Positions 24,995-33,419 of a stretch of DNA of 64,000 nt are shown one piece after another. The translations under genes were made by a program, and so were the position numbers. Within the stretch, counting starts at the first letter, position 1. Each line of letters opens with the position of its first letter. The stretch is from Niabella ginsenosidivorans. Its GTDB lineage: Bacteria > Bacteroidota > Bacteroidia > Chitinophagales > Chitinophagaceae. The DNA lies in contig NZ_CP015772.1 in assembly GCF_001654455.1 (NCBI RefSeq), forward strand, positions 434,001 to 498,000, given 5' to 3'. Under the pieces are notes generated by a model that ran no database searches, was not told where the DNA came from, and worked only from the letters and a program-made list of their open reading frames with translations.

Positions 24995-25819
24995 CTACTT
25001 TGAAAACTTAAAGCCAACCCCCAGGGTCAGGTAGAACAGATTTTTGCCGGTTTCTCCTTCCAGTAAATGCTGCGGCACAACATAGGCCGGTATTATTACC
25101 GCATAAAACTTTCCTGCAACAGCAACAACCGGTACGGATGCTTCGTATGCTAAAATGTTAAACCCATCATATGTTTGGGTCGTTTCCTGTTCGGATACAG
25201 GTATTCCCAAAAAACTCTTTCGCTCAATATACGTTTTAGTGAATTTTTGAGTGCCTGCATACATGTACAGCGATGGGTCTATTGCAAAGGCTACATGACT
25301 GCCTGCCTTATGCAGAACAAAAATATGATCTAAGCCAAGTGTGGTGCCGATATCTGTTTGCTTGCCGCTGAACTTTAGATCAGCACCGGCGTTAATGTTG
25401 ACTACGGTTTTATAACTGGCGTTAATCCCCGTTTGTGCCTTTAATGCTGATTGGGGCAGCTCACTTTTATCCTTGTACAGGATCTGCGTATAAAAAATAT
25501 TGCCATTAAATTGTTTTGAAGGTTTAAAGCGGTATCCGCCTTCTATGGTTGTTCCGGCATAGGTTACAGAAGAGGCTTTGTTCTGAATAAAAATGAAATT
25601 ACTCTGTATATACAGACCGTTTTTTAACTGAAAACCGATATTAGGTAACAGGCCACTGCTTTGAAGACTGTCTGTTCTTCCAAAATAGTGCAGTCTTGTC
25701 TGGTAATTAACTCCTATGCTCAGTTCGTTTTTTTTAGTGCTGTCCTGCTGCCCTAAGCAGAATATAGGAGCCAGCATTAGCAGGGCAACAGGGATTGTCT
25801 TTTTTCTCAGCATATGCAT
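24995..25819 (-). CDS. hypothetical outer-membrane beta-barrel protein
   Basis: A 274-residue protein with a signal peptide (TIPVALLMLAPIFCLGQ) and alternating amphipathic strands rich in Tyr/Thr/Gly, ending NLFYLTLGVGFKFSK, which looks like the final strand of a small barrel with an aromatic residue near the end. I do not recognise the family. It lies between ilvA and the Ala-rich secreted protein, with a terminator separating it from the latter. Confidence 0.6.
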   Translation of the reverse strand: MHMLRKKTIPVALLMLAPIFCLGQQDSTKKNELSIGVNYQTRLHYFGRTDSLQSSGLLPNIGFQLKNGLYIQSNFIFIQNKASSVTYAGTTIEGGYRFKPSKQFNGNIFYTQILYKDKSELPQSALKAQTGINASYKTVVNINAGADLKFSGKQTDIGTTLGLDHIFVLHKAGSHVAFAIDPSLYMYAGTQKFTKTYIERKSFLGIPVSEQETTQTYDGFNILAYEASVPVVAVAGKFYAVIIPAYVVPQHLLEGETGKNLFYLTLGVGFKFSK

Positions 25820-25856
25820 ACTGCCGGTTTTTAAGTTTCATTACAGGGTAAAAATT

Positions 25857-25881
25857 GCCCTCTTGTTTGTTACAAGAGGGC
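25857..25881 (-). terminator. hairpin terminator after the Ala-rich gene
   Basis: GCCCTCTTGT and ACAAGAGGGC are perfect 10-bp arms around TTGTT. On the minus strand the stem is followed by AATTTTTA, which fits termination of the gene ending at 25930. Confidence 0.75.
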
Positions 25882-25929
25882 TGGTATTTATGAATTCAGG
25901 TTAAATAAAGAAATAAATCATTATGGATT

Positions 25930-26595
25930 TTATTGATTAGTGGTTGCATTGCCACTACCAGAAGCGCTCACCGTTACCGTTGCGCCTGCAGACGGAAGAA
26001 TGCTCTTTGCTTTACCGGTTGCTTTCTGGGCACCGGTTGTTACGGCTTTTGCTGCGCTCTTTGTTTCCTGAGTGATTGTCTTAGCTGTTTCTTTGGCCTT
26101 TGCCTTTGCACCGGGAACAGCTGCCTGTACGCCGGTAGCGGTTTCACCGTTAGCGCCTGCGTTTACATCACCTGCCTGTATGACCGCGTTTTCATGGGTA
26201 TGTGCGGCCACATTACCTTTTTTCCCAGTAGCGGATGCGCCGGCGGAAACGGAACCGGAAGTTGGTGCGCCTGCAGTTACAGCAGCGCCTGAAGCAGCTG
26301 CGCTTTTTGCAGCAACAGTTGTGTTATTTACTGCATTGCCCGCAGCTGTTCTTGTCCGGTCTATCGCATTTGCAGTGGCGGCTTTTGTTTTGTCCACCGT
26401 ATTAGTAGTTGCAGCGGACACCTTATTTGCAGCATTGGTTGCTGCAGATGCGGCTTTTGTGGCGCTTACAGCCGATGAAACGGAGCCGCCTACAGAAGCT
26501 TTCACCGCAGATCCCACGCCTATTTGCGCGTCAGCAGCATTTACGAATATCAGGGCAAACGCTGCCATTGAAAGTTGCAAAATTTTCTTTTTCAT
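25930..26595 (-). CDS. Ala-rich low-complexity secreted protein
   Basis: A 221-residue protein with a signal peptide (MKKKILQLSMAAFALIFVNAADA) and a body dominated by Ala, Thr, Val, Ser, Gly and Lys. Imperfect units such as TNTVDKTKAATANAIDRTRT recall 11-residue amphipathic (LEA- or apolipoprotein-like) helices at about residues 45-100, and again at about 165-195 (AKAKETAKTITQETKSAAK). No catalytic motif is visible. It may be a periplasmic stress or cell-envelope protein. The strand opposite also has a long open frame, a shadow of the biased composition. Confidence 0.7.
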   Translation of the reverse strand: MKKKILQLSMAAFALIFVNAADAQIGVGSAVKASVGGSVSSAVSATKAASAATNAANKVSAATTNTVDKTKAATANAIDRTRTAAGNAVNNTTVAAKSAAASGAAVTAGAPTSGSVSAGASATGKKGNVAAHTHENAVIQAGDVNAGANGETATGVQAAVPGAKAKAKETAKTITQETKSAAKAVTTGAQKATGKAKSILPSAGATVTVSASGSGNATTNQ

Positions 26596-26697
26596 AAAAA
26601 TAGTTTTTAATAGCTCTATACTAAGCTAATATCAACTACTATGCCAGAGCAACTATGTGAAACACGCGGGATTGGCAGCAGCAAGTTCTTTATTTTT

Positions 26698-26820
26698 TAA
26701 TTGATTCGTTATCAATAATGAACCCTTTGTCAATTAACAGATCATTATGCGCCCGGCTTATATTCATTGAAGCTTCAAAAAGCCTTGTCCGGGCTGCCGC
26801 GTCTTCATCTGTTCTTCATA
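26698..26820 (-). pseudogene. possible C-terminal gene fragment, about 40 codons
   Basis: On the minus strand a stop-free frame of about 40 codons ends ...EASMNISRAHNDLLIDKG... and then NESIKK before TAA. Its composition is protein-like and it is preceded by an in-frame stop rather than a start. It could be the remaining 3' end of a lost gene, or a 25-codon ORF from its internal ATG. Evidence is weak. Confidence 0.2.
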
Positions 26821-26954
26821 ATTGTCTCTTATAGTTTAGGGGTAAAAGAAATGCCATCTTCTTATCACCTGTAGCGTTTTTATTATGGACAATTGACATT
26901 CCGCGTCTTGCTGTATTAATAATATTGCAGAATACTGCTATGCTGCATATAAAA

Positions 26955-27097
26955 GAGGCTGTGTCAAAATAAAAAAAGCCGTCATACCGGCTGAAGCGAA
27001 GCAAAACGGAGATATCTCATAATCAATACAAAACATTTTATAAGATTTTTCCGGTTACACTACGTTTCGCTCGAAATGACGACTTTTGATACACCCT
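26955..27097. mobile_element. MITE-like element with GAGGCTGT(A/G)TCAAAA terminal inverted repeats, copy A
   Basis: About 143 bp bounded by GAGGCTGTGTCAAAA and, inverted, GAGGGTGTATCAAAA. The interior is a palindromic unit from GTCATACCGGCTGAAGCGAA to CTACGTTTCGCTCGAAATGAC. There is no ORF of gene quality. The same ends occur at 43383-43513 around a different interior. It lies 23 bases downstream of the ilvC stop. Confidence 0.65.
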
Positions 27098-27119
27098 CTT
27101 TTAAAAGGGCTTTAGCCGT

Positions 27120-28172
27120 TTATACCGCCTGGTTCTCCGGGCGAAGGCTGCGTACAGTTTTTCCTGCCTGCCACATTTCGCTTTCCTGCAGTTCTTTCAG
27201 CTCTGCATTCAGTTTTTCACGGTAATCAGGCTGGGAATTGCTGTCGATAGAACGTTGGGATTCTTTACCGGTTGCCACGCTTTCATACAGCTCTTCAAAT
27301 ACAGGTTGGGTGGCATCCTTGAATTTTTTCCACCAATCCAAAGCACCACGCTGGGCCGTTGTAGAACAGTTGGCATACATCCAGTCCATGCCGTTTTCTG
27401 CAACCAGCGGCATCAGAGATTGGGTCAGTTCTTCCACTGTTTCATTGAAGGCTTCAGAAGGAGAGTGGCCCTTGGAACGCAGTACTTCATATTGTGCAGC
27501 AAAGATCCCCTGGATCGCGCCCATTAATGTACCTCTTTCACCAGTCAGGTCAGAGAATACCTCTTTCTTGAAATCGGTTTCAAACAGGTATCCACTGCCT
27601 ACTGCAATGCCCAATGCAATAACACGATCCTTTGCTTTGCCGGTAGCATCCTGGAAAATAGCATAGGAGCTGTTCAGCCCGCGGCCCTGCAGGAACATAC
27701 GACGCAAAGAAGTACCGGAGCCTTTGGGGGCTACTAAAAATACGTCAACATCTTTAGGAGGTACAATGCCTGTCTGCTCATTGAACGTGATGCCAAAGCC
27801 ATGAGAGAAATACAGGGCCTTGCCGGGAGTTAAATATTTTTGAACGGTAGGCCACAGCGCTATCTGGGCTGCGTCGCTCAACAGGTAACAGATAATGGTG
27901 CCGCGCTGTAATGCTTCTTCAATTTCAAATAACGTTTCACCCGGAACAAAACCATCTGCCACAGCTTTATCCCAGCTTTTTGAATTTTTACGCTGGCCAA
28001 CGATTACATTGATGCCATTGTCTTTTTGGTTTAAGGCCTGACCGGGCCCCTGAACTCCATAACCGATAACTGCCACAGTTTCGTCTTTTAAAATTTCCTG
28101 AGCCTTGCTTAATGGAAATTCCTCCCTGGTCACTACGTTTTCTTCAACGCCGCCAAAATTTAACTTTGCCAT
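27120..28172 (-). CDS. ilvC: ketol-acid reductoisomerase
   Basis: A 350-residue class I enzyme that isomerises and reduces acetolactate or acetohydroxybutyrate in Val/Leu/Ile synthesis. The NADPH motif is VIGYGVQGPGQA, with basic/polar residues in VGQRKNSKSW favouring NADPH. The metal and substrate region includes VAPKGSGTSLRRMFLQGRG, FSDLTGERGTLMG and EVLRSKGHSPSEAFNETVEEL. The single knotted domain length is usual for class I. It is the last ilv gene of the contiguous minus-strand block, following a DinB gene after 87 bases. Confidence 0.97.
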   Translation of the reverse strand: MAKLNFGGVEENVVTREEFPLSKAQEILKDETVAVIGYGVQGPGQALNQKDNGINVIVGQRKNSKSWDKAVADGFVPGETLFEIEEALQRGTIICYLLSDAAQIALWPTVQKYLTPGKALYFSHGFGITFNEQTGIVPPKDVDVFLVAPKGSGTSLRRMFLQGRGLNSSYAIFQDATGKAKDRVIALGIAVGSGYLFETDFKKEVFSDLTGERGTLMGAIQGIFAAQYEVLRSKGHSPSEAFNETVEELTQSLMPLVAENGMDWMYANCSTTAQRGALDWWKKFKDATQPVFEELYESVATGKESQRSIDSNSQPDYREKLNAELKELQESEMWQAGKTVRSLRPENQAV

Positions 28173-28259
28173 TTGATTTTTAGTTTTTTGCTTTAGTTTG
28201 TTATAAAGCTTTTGTGATTGATTTATTGCCTGCCCGACGGCAGACAGGTTTAAAAATAA

Positions 28260-28727
28260 TTATTTTTCTGTATTTAAAATGCGTTTGTAATCCCTGATTA
28301 TCTGGCAGTGGACTGCATCATGAAGCGCTACTGTGGTAATCATATCCTCTATGGTTGTAACCGGAACACCAAAAGTATCGGTGGTATATTCCGCAATGCT
28401 CGCAAACCGGTTACTGTTCACCGCGTCCCTTACGGCCGGGGTAAAGGTATTGGATAATTCAATGAGCTCCCTGATTGTTGCTGTTGTTACCGGCGTTTCC
28501 GGGCGGGTGCCCTTTCTGTATTGATCCAGGTGGGGAATCAGGAAATCAGGGTCCGCCTGTGTGGCGCGGAAAACAAGGCTGTAGCCGCTCACGACCAGGT
28601 GCCCGAAATTCCAGGCGATATTATTATTAAACCCTGAGGGGATCCTGTTCAGGTCTCCGAGAGAAGTTTCGTTGATGATCGCTATGGCCTTTTGCCGGGT
28701 ACTGTTAATGATGTCAAATATATACAT
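28260..28727 (-). CDS. DinB superfamily protein
   Basis: A 155-residue DinB_2-type four-helix protein: WNFGHLVVSGYSLVFRAT carries the first His and TTVALHDAVHCQIIRDYKRIL the C-terminal His pair, which together form the usual metal site. It follows the VOC gene after 3 bases, so the two are probably co-translated. This is the second of three DinB-family genes in the window and it is inserted between ilvN and ilvC. Confidence 0.85.
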   Translation of the reverse strand: MYIFDIINSTRQKAIAIINETSLGDLNRIPSGFNNNIAWNFGHLVVSGYSLVFRATQADPDFLIPHLDQYRKGTRPETPVTTATIRELIELSNTFTPAVRDAVNSNRFASIAEYTTDTFGVPVTTIEDMITTVALHDAVHCQIIRDYKRILNTEK

Positions 28728-28730
28728 TGC

Positions 28731-29108
28731 TCAATCTTTGTGGTCAGTTTTTTTTTCGTTAAAAGAAATTTTATTATGGAAAGGGTCATTGACCGTTACG
28801 CACCAGGAACCGTAAAAGGTTTCGTCCAGCCCCGGACGGTTGTATTTATAATTTTTGCCGGCCAGCTCTTTATGAAACGCTTTTAAGCCGGTGCACCAGA
28901 GAAACACATTTGCACCGGGAGATGCATCGCCGTGATGCTCACTCAGGTGCAGGGTAAGATTGCCTTTGGTGATTTCCATATAAACAGGCATACCGGGCTC
29001 AAACCGGTGCTCCCATTCAATGGTAAATCCCAGCCACTGCACATAAAATTCAACGGCTTTTGGGTAATCAAAGATCCGGAGCACCGGTATGGTTTTTTCT
29101 ATATCCAT
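28731..29108 (-). CDS. VOC family (glyoxalase/bleomycin-resistance-like) protein
   Basis: A 125-residue single VOC domain: IPVLRIFDYPKAVEFYVQWLGFTIEWEHRF at the N-terminus, LTLHLSEHHGD as the central metal or substrate strand and WCVTVNDPFHNKISFNE at the end. The layout matches the bleomycin-resistance-protein-like branch. Substrate unknown. It lies between ilvN and a DinB gene in a tight pair with the latter. Confidence 0.88.
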   Translation of the reverse strand: MDIEKTIPVLRIFDYPKAVEFYVQWLGFTIEWEHRFEPGMPVYMEITKGNLTLHLSEHHGDASPGANVFLWCTGLKAFHKELAGKNYKYNRPGLDETFYGSWCVTVNDPFHNKISFNEKKTDHKD

Positions 29109-29136
29109 AGTCTGGTTTTAAAATACCTTTTTAATC

Positions 29137-29724
29137 TTACATACTGAATATTTTGTCCTGCTCATTCAGGTATTGATTTTCGATCACCTCTTCGCCAGGC
29201 TGCTTTGCTTCAAATTCCTTGATCTTTTTATGAAATCCCTCGCTGGCCTTGATAATGGCTACGCGCGCACCGCGAACAAATTCGATCAGCCCGTATTTTT
29301 CAAAGAGGGACACCAGTTTATCAGTTTCCTCCCTGTGGCCGGTACATTCAAAAACCGTATAGTCATTGTTAATGGCTACCACACGCGCACCATATTCTCT
29401 TAAAATGCGCTCTACCACCATCTTTTCAGTTACCTGGCGGGTAGGTACTTTATATAACGCCAGTTCCTGCCATACAATTTCATCATTCAGGTGGTAATAG
29501 GCCTTTAGCACTTCTACCTGCTTTTCTATTTGCCTGCAAAGTTTTTTTACTACTTCCTCTGTTTCCTCAATCAGGATATTAAAACGGTGTATGCCCGGTA
29601 TTTCAGATGAAGAAGTGTTCAATGCATCAATGTTTATTTTTCTTCTTGAGAAAATAATGGTAATGCGCGCCAGTAAACCGATCTGGTCTTCTGCGTAAAC
29701 GGTAATGGTGTATTGTTGTTTCAT
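29137..29724 (-). CDS. ilvN: acetolactate synthase regulatory (small) subunit
   Basis: A 195-residue regulatory subunit of acetohydroxyacid synthase. The N-terminal ACT domain (YTITVYAEDQIGLLARITIIFSRRKINIDALN) binds the feedback amino acid, classically valine. The C-terminal half (RQVTEKMVVERILREYGARVVAINNDYTVFECTG) matches the ALS_ss_C domain. The catalytic subunit is at 31615; two methyltransferases and a four-helix-bundle gene intervene, an unusual split of ilvBN. Confidence 0.94.
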   Translation of the reverse strand: MKQQYTITVYAEDQIGLLARITIIFSRRKINIDALNTSSSEIPGIHRFNILIEETEEVVKKLCRQIEKQVEVLKAYYHLNDEIVWQELALYKVPTRQVTEKMVVERILREYGARVVAINNDYTVFECTGHREETDKLVSLFEKYGLIEFVRGARVAIIKASEGFHKKIKEFEAKQPGEEVIENQYLNEQDKIFSM

Positions 29725-29760
29725 TCTGTGTTTGAATTATGAATAATGAGTAATGAATAA

Positions 29761-30204
29761 TCAATAATGGGTGAATTTAATCAATCCGGAAAGTTGTTTG
29801 TAACACTTGATAAGTGGTTCTTCTAAATGTTTTATTTCATCGATTGTTGTATAACTGAGATCTGTAGCTAAATCTAATGCTGCATCAACTTCTATAACGG
29901 AGCCTCTTGATATTTTAAAAAACCGGCATCTTTCAGCGCTGGATTTTCTGGAACACCCTTCAGCAAGATTCAAATGAGCCAATATAGCTTCTCTTCTTAT
30001 TTGATTGACGAGAGAAAATTTTTCTTCTTTTGGGAAGGGCTCTGTTGCTTTACAACGAGCCACAACAAATGATCCCGTTAGTTTGTAGATCTCTGTTTTT
30101 GTATGCGCCAGTTGTAAAAACATAATTTCTGATTTATTCCTGTTTATAAAATGACTTAGTTGTATCGACCGTTTTTCTTTCATCAACAATAATTCATCGC
30201 TCAT
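29761..30204 (-). CDS. four-helix-bundle protein (23S rRNA intervening-sequence protein family)
   Basis: A 147-residue protein of the S23/four-helix-bundle family (IVP-like, related in fold to Avd): FSLVNQIRREAILAHLNLAEGCSRKSSAERCRFFKISRGSVIEVDAALDLA is the signature. ATG at 30204 was chosen; the codon before it is GTG. The start overlaps a degenerate word tract (TGAGTGATGAGCGATGAATT on the minus strand) and the 3' flank (29725-29770) is another such tract. It follows the methyltransferase stop within 4 bases. The function of stand-alone members is unknown; no reverse transcriptase is near. Confidence 0.85.
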   Translation of the reverse strand: MSDELLLMKEKRSIQLSHFINRNKSEIMFLQLAHTKTEIYKLTGSFVVARCKATEPFPKEEKFSLVNQIRREAILAHLNLAEGCSRKSSAERCRFFKISRGSVIEVDAALDLATDLSYTTIDEIKHLEEPLIKCYKQLSGLIKFTHY

Positions 30205-30207
30205 CAC

Positions 30208-30921
30208 TCACTTTATTCCTCCAAAAGCTGCAAAGCACATGTTCTTATGTAAGATCTCTGTTATGCGGAAACCCGTTTTCTTCATCAGCTCTAACTGGTA
30301 GGTTACGGAGCGTGGGCTGTCTTCTTTTGCAACATATTCCAGCACGGTCCGCCGGTAGGCTTTGTCCTTGACCGATTCCAGGTAATCGCCATAGCGTTCC
30401 CAGGTGTAATCACTGACGGCGCTGCTTTCCTGTGTGACCAGGTCGGAGATCATCAGGCAACCACCCGGTTTCAGCAGATTGTACAGTTTCTGAAACGTGG
30501 CTTCCCAGTCATGATCATCCCGCAGATGGTGTAAAACCGCCCCGGCAAGAATAATATCAAAGTGATTTTCCGGAAGTACTACTTTCCGGATGTCTCCCTG
30601 AACGGGGGTTACGTTATGCCGGGCTGCTGCAGAAACCCTTTCAAAAGCCTTATCCAGCATGGGTCTGCTGAGGTCATTCAGCGTGCAGTTCAGCTCCGGC
30701 AATTTCTTTAGCATCATAAGCGTATAATTGCCTGCCCCACAGCCGATGTCCAGCAATTGGGTGGCCGCCGGAACGATCCGTTTTGCCGCCTCGGTGATCA
30801 GCTCCAGTGATACGGTTGCATCAATCGTGGATACCTGCCCGGTATCCAGGTTCGAAAACCGTTCAACATCGTTGTCAAACCGTTGCTTTATTTCTTCTAC
30901 TGTTGATTTCTGCTCCATTGT
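30208..30921 (-). CDS. class I SAM-dependent methyltransferase
   Basis: A 237-residue methyltransferase. Motif I LLDIGCGAGNYTL binds SAM, the acidic loop is CTLNDLSRPMLD, HFDIILAGAVLHHLRDDHDW is motif IV and LLKPGGCLMISDLV is the post-motif strand. Substrate unknown. The start at 30921 (MEQKSTVEEI) is preferred over an in-frame ATG seven codons upstream. It lies within the ilv block between ilvB and ilvN, after a second, unrelated methyltransferase gene. Confidence 0.85.
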   Translation of the reverse strand, partial: TMEQKSTVEEIKQRFDNDVERFSNLDTGQVSTIDATVSLELITEAAKRIVPAATQLLDIGCGAGNYTLMMLKKLPELNCTLNDLSRPMLDKAFERVSAAARHNVTPVQGDIRKVVLPENHFDIILAGAVLHHLRDDHDWEATFQKLYNLLKPGGCLMISDLVTQESSAVSDYTWERYGDYLESVKDKAYRRTVLEYVAKEDSPRSVTYQLELMKKTGFRITEILHKNMCFAAFGGIK

Positions 30922-30984
30922 TTTATTGATAATGTTCAACAACCGGGGTGGATCTGATATTCAATATGGCCGGTTCGGTTACCA

Positions 30985-31572
30985 TTATGGATTCATAGAA
31001 TGTTTTGTGGCAATAATGATTCCTGTAGACCAGTTTAATTTGGTAATCGCCAGGTCTTTTCTTTTACCGATCATTGTTATAAAGGCCGCTGCTTTTGCCG
31101 CATGGCCTTCCGGCCAGTTGGGCTGTGGTAGCATGTCGTCAATGACATAGAAGCCACCTTCGTTCAGCTGCGCAATTGTTTCTTCAAACAGGTCATATTT
31201 GCCTGGCATGGCATCAGCGAATATGAAATCAAACCCCGGGCCGGTATAACTGCTGATCCATTCATACCCGTCGGCAAGAACAAAACTAACCCGGTCATCA
31301 TTCAGGTATTCCTTCGCGATGTTTAACAAAACTGCATTGTTTTCAATACTTGTAAGCCGTGAACTTTTATCCATTCCTTCCAGAATCCATGATGCCGAAA
31401 GCCCGCTCCCTGTGCCCAGTTCCAGGATATTGGAACCAGGTTTGGACGCCACTAAGGTTTTTAAAAGACTACCCGTTTGCAGATCAGATGCCATATTGAA
31501 ATCTAATGATCTTGTAGCGCTTAGTATATTGTTATACTGAACAGGGATGTCCGGGAAAATATTATCCTGCAT
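30985..31572 (-). CDS. O-methyltransferase-like SAM-dependent enzyme
   Basis: A 195-residue protein resembling O-methyltransferase family 3 (catechol-O-methyltransferase-like): ILELGTGSGLSASWILEGM, TSIENNAVLLNIAKEYL, FDFIFADAMPGKYDLFEE and GGFYVIDDMLPQPNW, the last with the metal-site Asp pair position. Substrate unknown. It directly follows ilvB after 42 bases and precedes a second methyltransferase, so both are likely transcribed with the ilv genes. Confidence 0.82.
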   Translation of the reverse strand: MQDNIFPDIPVQYNNILSATRSLDFNMASDLQTGSLLKTLVASKPGSNILELGTGSGLSASWILEGMDKSSRLTSIENNAVLLNIAKEYLNDDRVSFVLADGYEWISSYTGPGFDFIFADAMPGKYDLFEETIAQLNEGGFYVIDDMLPQPNWPEGHAAKAAAFITMIGKRKDLAITKLNWSTGIIIATKHSMNP

Positions 31573-31614
31573 TATTTGTTTATTTTTGATCCGGCAGCTG
31601 CCATCAGGGTTCGA

Positions 31615-33387
31615 CTACTTTAGCCTGATCTCACTTACGCTGCAGCCCTGCGGCACCATCGGAAATACATTATTTTCTTTGCCTACTTTTATTTCCAGCA
31701 AATATGGCCCATCATGATCCAGCATTGTTTTAAGAGACGTTTTCAGGTCTGCGCGCTGATCGATGGATTGGCCTTCTATTCCATAGGATTTTGCGAGCAT
31801 TACAAAATCGGGGCTGGTGATGTTTACAAAGGAGTAACGCCTGTCATGGAATAATTGCTGCCACTGGCGTACCATTCCCAGAAACTCATTATTCAGGATC
31901 AGGATCTTTACAGCCGCCCCGAATTGCATAATGGTGCCCAGTTCCTGCAGGGTCATCTGGAATCCGCCATCACCAATAATCGCAACCACGGTTCTGTCTG
32001 GTGTACCGTATTTTGCTCCTATGGCAGCAGGTAATCCAAACCCCATAGTTCCCAGCCCGCCCGAGGTGATATTGCTTCTTGTATGGTTGAATTTTGCATA
32101 ACGGCAGGCCACCATCTGGTGCTGCCCCACATCTGTTACAATAACGGCATCGCCTTTTGTCAGCTCATTCAGCGCCTCCATCACTTCTGCCATGGACATT
32201 ACAGGGCCTTTGGGGTGCATTTCCGGTTCAATGCATTCCTTTATTTCTTCCGCCTCGTACTTCTTAAATTGTTTCAGCCATTTTGAATGGTCTTTTGCTT
32301 CAATCAGCCTGGTTAATAAAGGCAGGGTCTCCTTACAGTCGCCCCAAACGGCAACGGTTGTTTTTACGTTCTTGTCAATTTCTGCCGGATCTATATCCAG
32401 GTGAATTACTTTAGCCTGTTTGGCATATTTGTCTAACCGTCCTGTAACGCGGTCATCAAAGCGCATACCTACCGCAATCAGCACATCGCATTCATTGGTT
32501 AAAACATTAGGTCCGTAATTACCATGCATGCCCAGCATTCCCACACCTAAGGGGTGGTTAGTTGGAATGGCTCCTTCGCCCATGATGGTCCATGCTGCGG
32601 GGAGGTTGCCCTTTTCAATAAAGGTTTTAAATTCTTTTTCTGCCTGGCCCAGGATCACGCCCTGACCAAAGATCACAAAAGGCTTTTTAGCGCTGTTGAT
32701 CAGCTTTGCAGCTTCTGCTATGTATTCTTTGCGGATGATGGGCTTGGGGCGATAGCTGCGCACATGCTCACATCTCTGGTAGCCCGGATATTCAAACTGC
32801 TGAAGCTGCGCATTTTTTGTAATATCTACCAACACGGGGCCGGGCCGGCCGCTGCGGGCAATATAAAAGGCTTTTGCAAGAACAGAGGGGATCTCTGCCG
32901 CATCCGTGATCTGGTAATTCCATTTGGTTACCGGCATGGTCACATTGATCACGTCTGTTTCCTGGAAAGCGTCTGTTCCCAGCAAATGGGCAAACACCTG
33001 GCCGGTGATGCAAACCAGGGGAGTAGAGTCAATTTGCGCGTCTGCCAGGCCGGTCACCAGGTTGGTGGCACCGGGGCCGCTGGTAGCAAAGGCAACACCT
33101 ACTTTACCGCTGGTGCGCGCAAAGCCCTGGGCGGCGTGTACACCACCCTGCTCATGGCGTACAAGAATGTGCTGCAACCGGTCAGTATAATCATACAATG
33201 CATCGTAAATAGGCATAATAGCCCCGCCGGGATAGCCAAAAATGGTATTTACTTCTTCTGCTATCAATGCTTCCATTACAGCCTGGCTGCCTGTAAGGGT
33301 TGATCCCTTTTTTACTGCTGCTGAGGCTTTTGGAGCCGCTTTCTTGTTTGTTCCGGCTGTTTTATTTTTTAACTGGATCGTTTCCAT
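31615..33387 (-). CDS. ilvB: acetolactate synthase catalytic (large) subunit
   Basis: A 590-residue TPP enzyme that condenses pyruvate with pyruvate or 2-oxobutyrate. The catalytic Glu lies in EEVNTIFGYPGGAIMP, the FAD/central domain includes GVGMLGMHGNYGPN and GMRFDDRVTG, and the TPP/Mg motif is GDGGFQMTLQELGTIMQF ... NN. An N-terminal extension of about 30 Lys/Ala-rich residues precedes the domain. It follows a DinB gene after 32 bases, and its small subunit ilvN lies 1.9 kb further along. Confidence 0.96.
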   Translation of the reverse strand: METIQLKNKTAGTNKKAAPKASAAVKKGSTLTGSQAVMEALIAEEVNTIFGYPGGAIMPIYDALYDYTDRLQHILVRHEQGGVHAAQGFARTSGKVGVAFATSGPGATNLVTGLADAQIDSTPLVCITGQVFAHLLGTDAFQETDVINVTMPVTKWNYQITDAAEIPSVLAKAFYIARSGRPGPVLVDITKNAQLQQFEYPGYQRCEHVRSYRPKPIIRKEYIAEAAKLINSAKKPFVIFGQGVILGQAEKEFKTFIEKGNLPAAWTIMGEGAIPTNHPLGVGMLGMHGNYGPNVLTNECDVLIAVGMRFDDRVTGRLDKYAKQAKVIHLDIDPAEIDKNVKTTVAVWGDCKETLPLLTRLIEAKDHSKWLKQFKKYEAEEIKECIEPEMHPKGPVMSMAEVMEALNELTKGDAVIVTDVGQHQMVACRYAKFNHTRSNITSGGLGTMGFGLPAAIGAKYGTPDRTVVAIIGDGGFQMTLQELGTIMQFGAAVKILILNNEFLGMVRQWQQLFHDRRYSFVNITSPDFVMLAKSYGIEGQSIDQRADLKTSLKTMLDHDGPYLLEIKVGKENNVFPMVPQGCSVSEIRLK

Positions 33388-33419
33388 ATTTTATTTTTTA
33401 AGCTGCCTTTTAATTTTTT

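Noticed and set aside
26072-26629. 185-aa frame opposite the Ala-rich gene
   Set aside because: A mirror of the biased Ala/Thr codons; the minus-strand gene has the signal peptide and terminator.
26640-26690. Third copy of the TGACA-N6-TGTCA promoter upstream of the Ala-rich gene
   Set aside because: Only the GTGA...GGATTG-CAGCAG words are shared; the dyad arms and the 11-base spacing to a TAnnTTTG element are absent.
28237-28257. Hairpin CCTGCC...GGCAG between a DinB gene and ilvC
   Set aside because: Arms are short and imperfect, and no T run follows on the minus strand; not a convincing terminator or attenuator.
29761-30204. Diversity-generating retroelement suggested by the Avd-like fold
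   Set aside because: No reverse transcriptase, template repeat or target lectin gene is present nearby.
32554-33303. 249-aa frame opposite ilvB
   Set aside because: Fully inside the well-supported ilvB gene; composition is a shadow.
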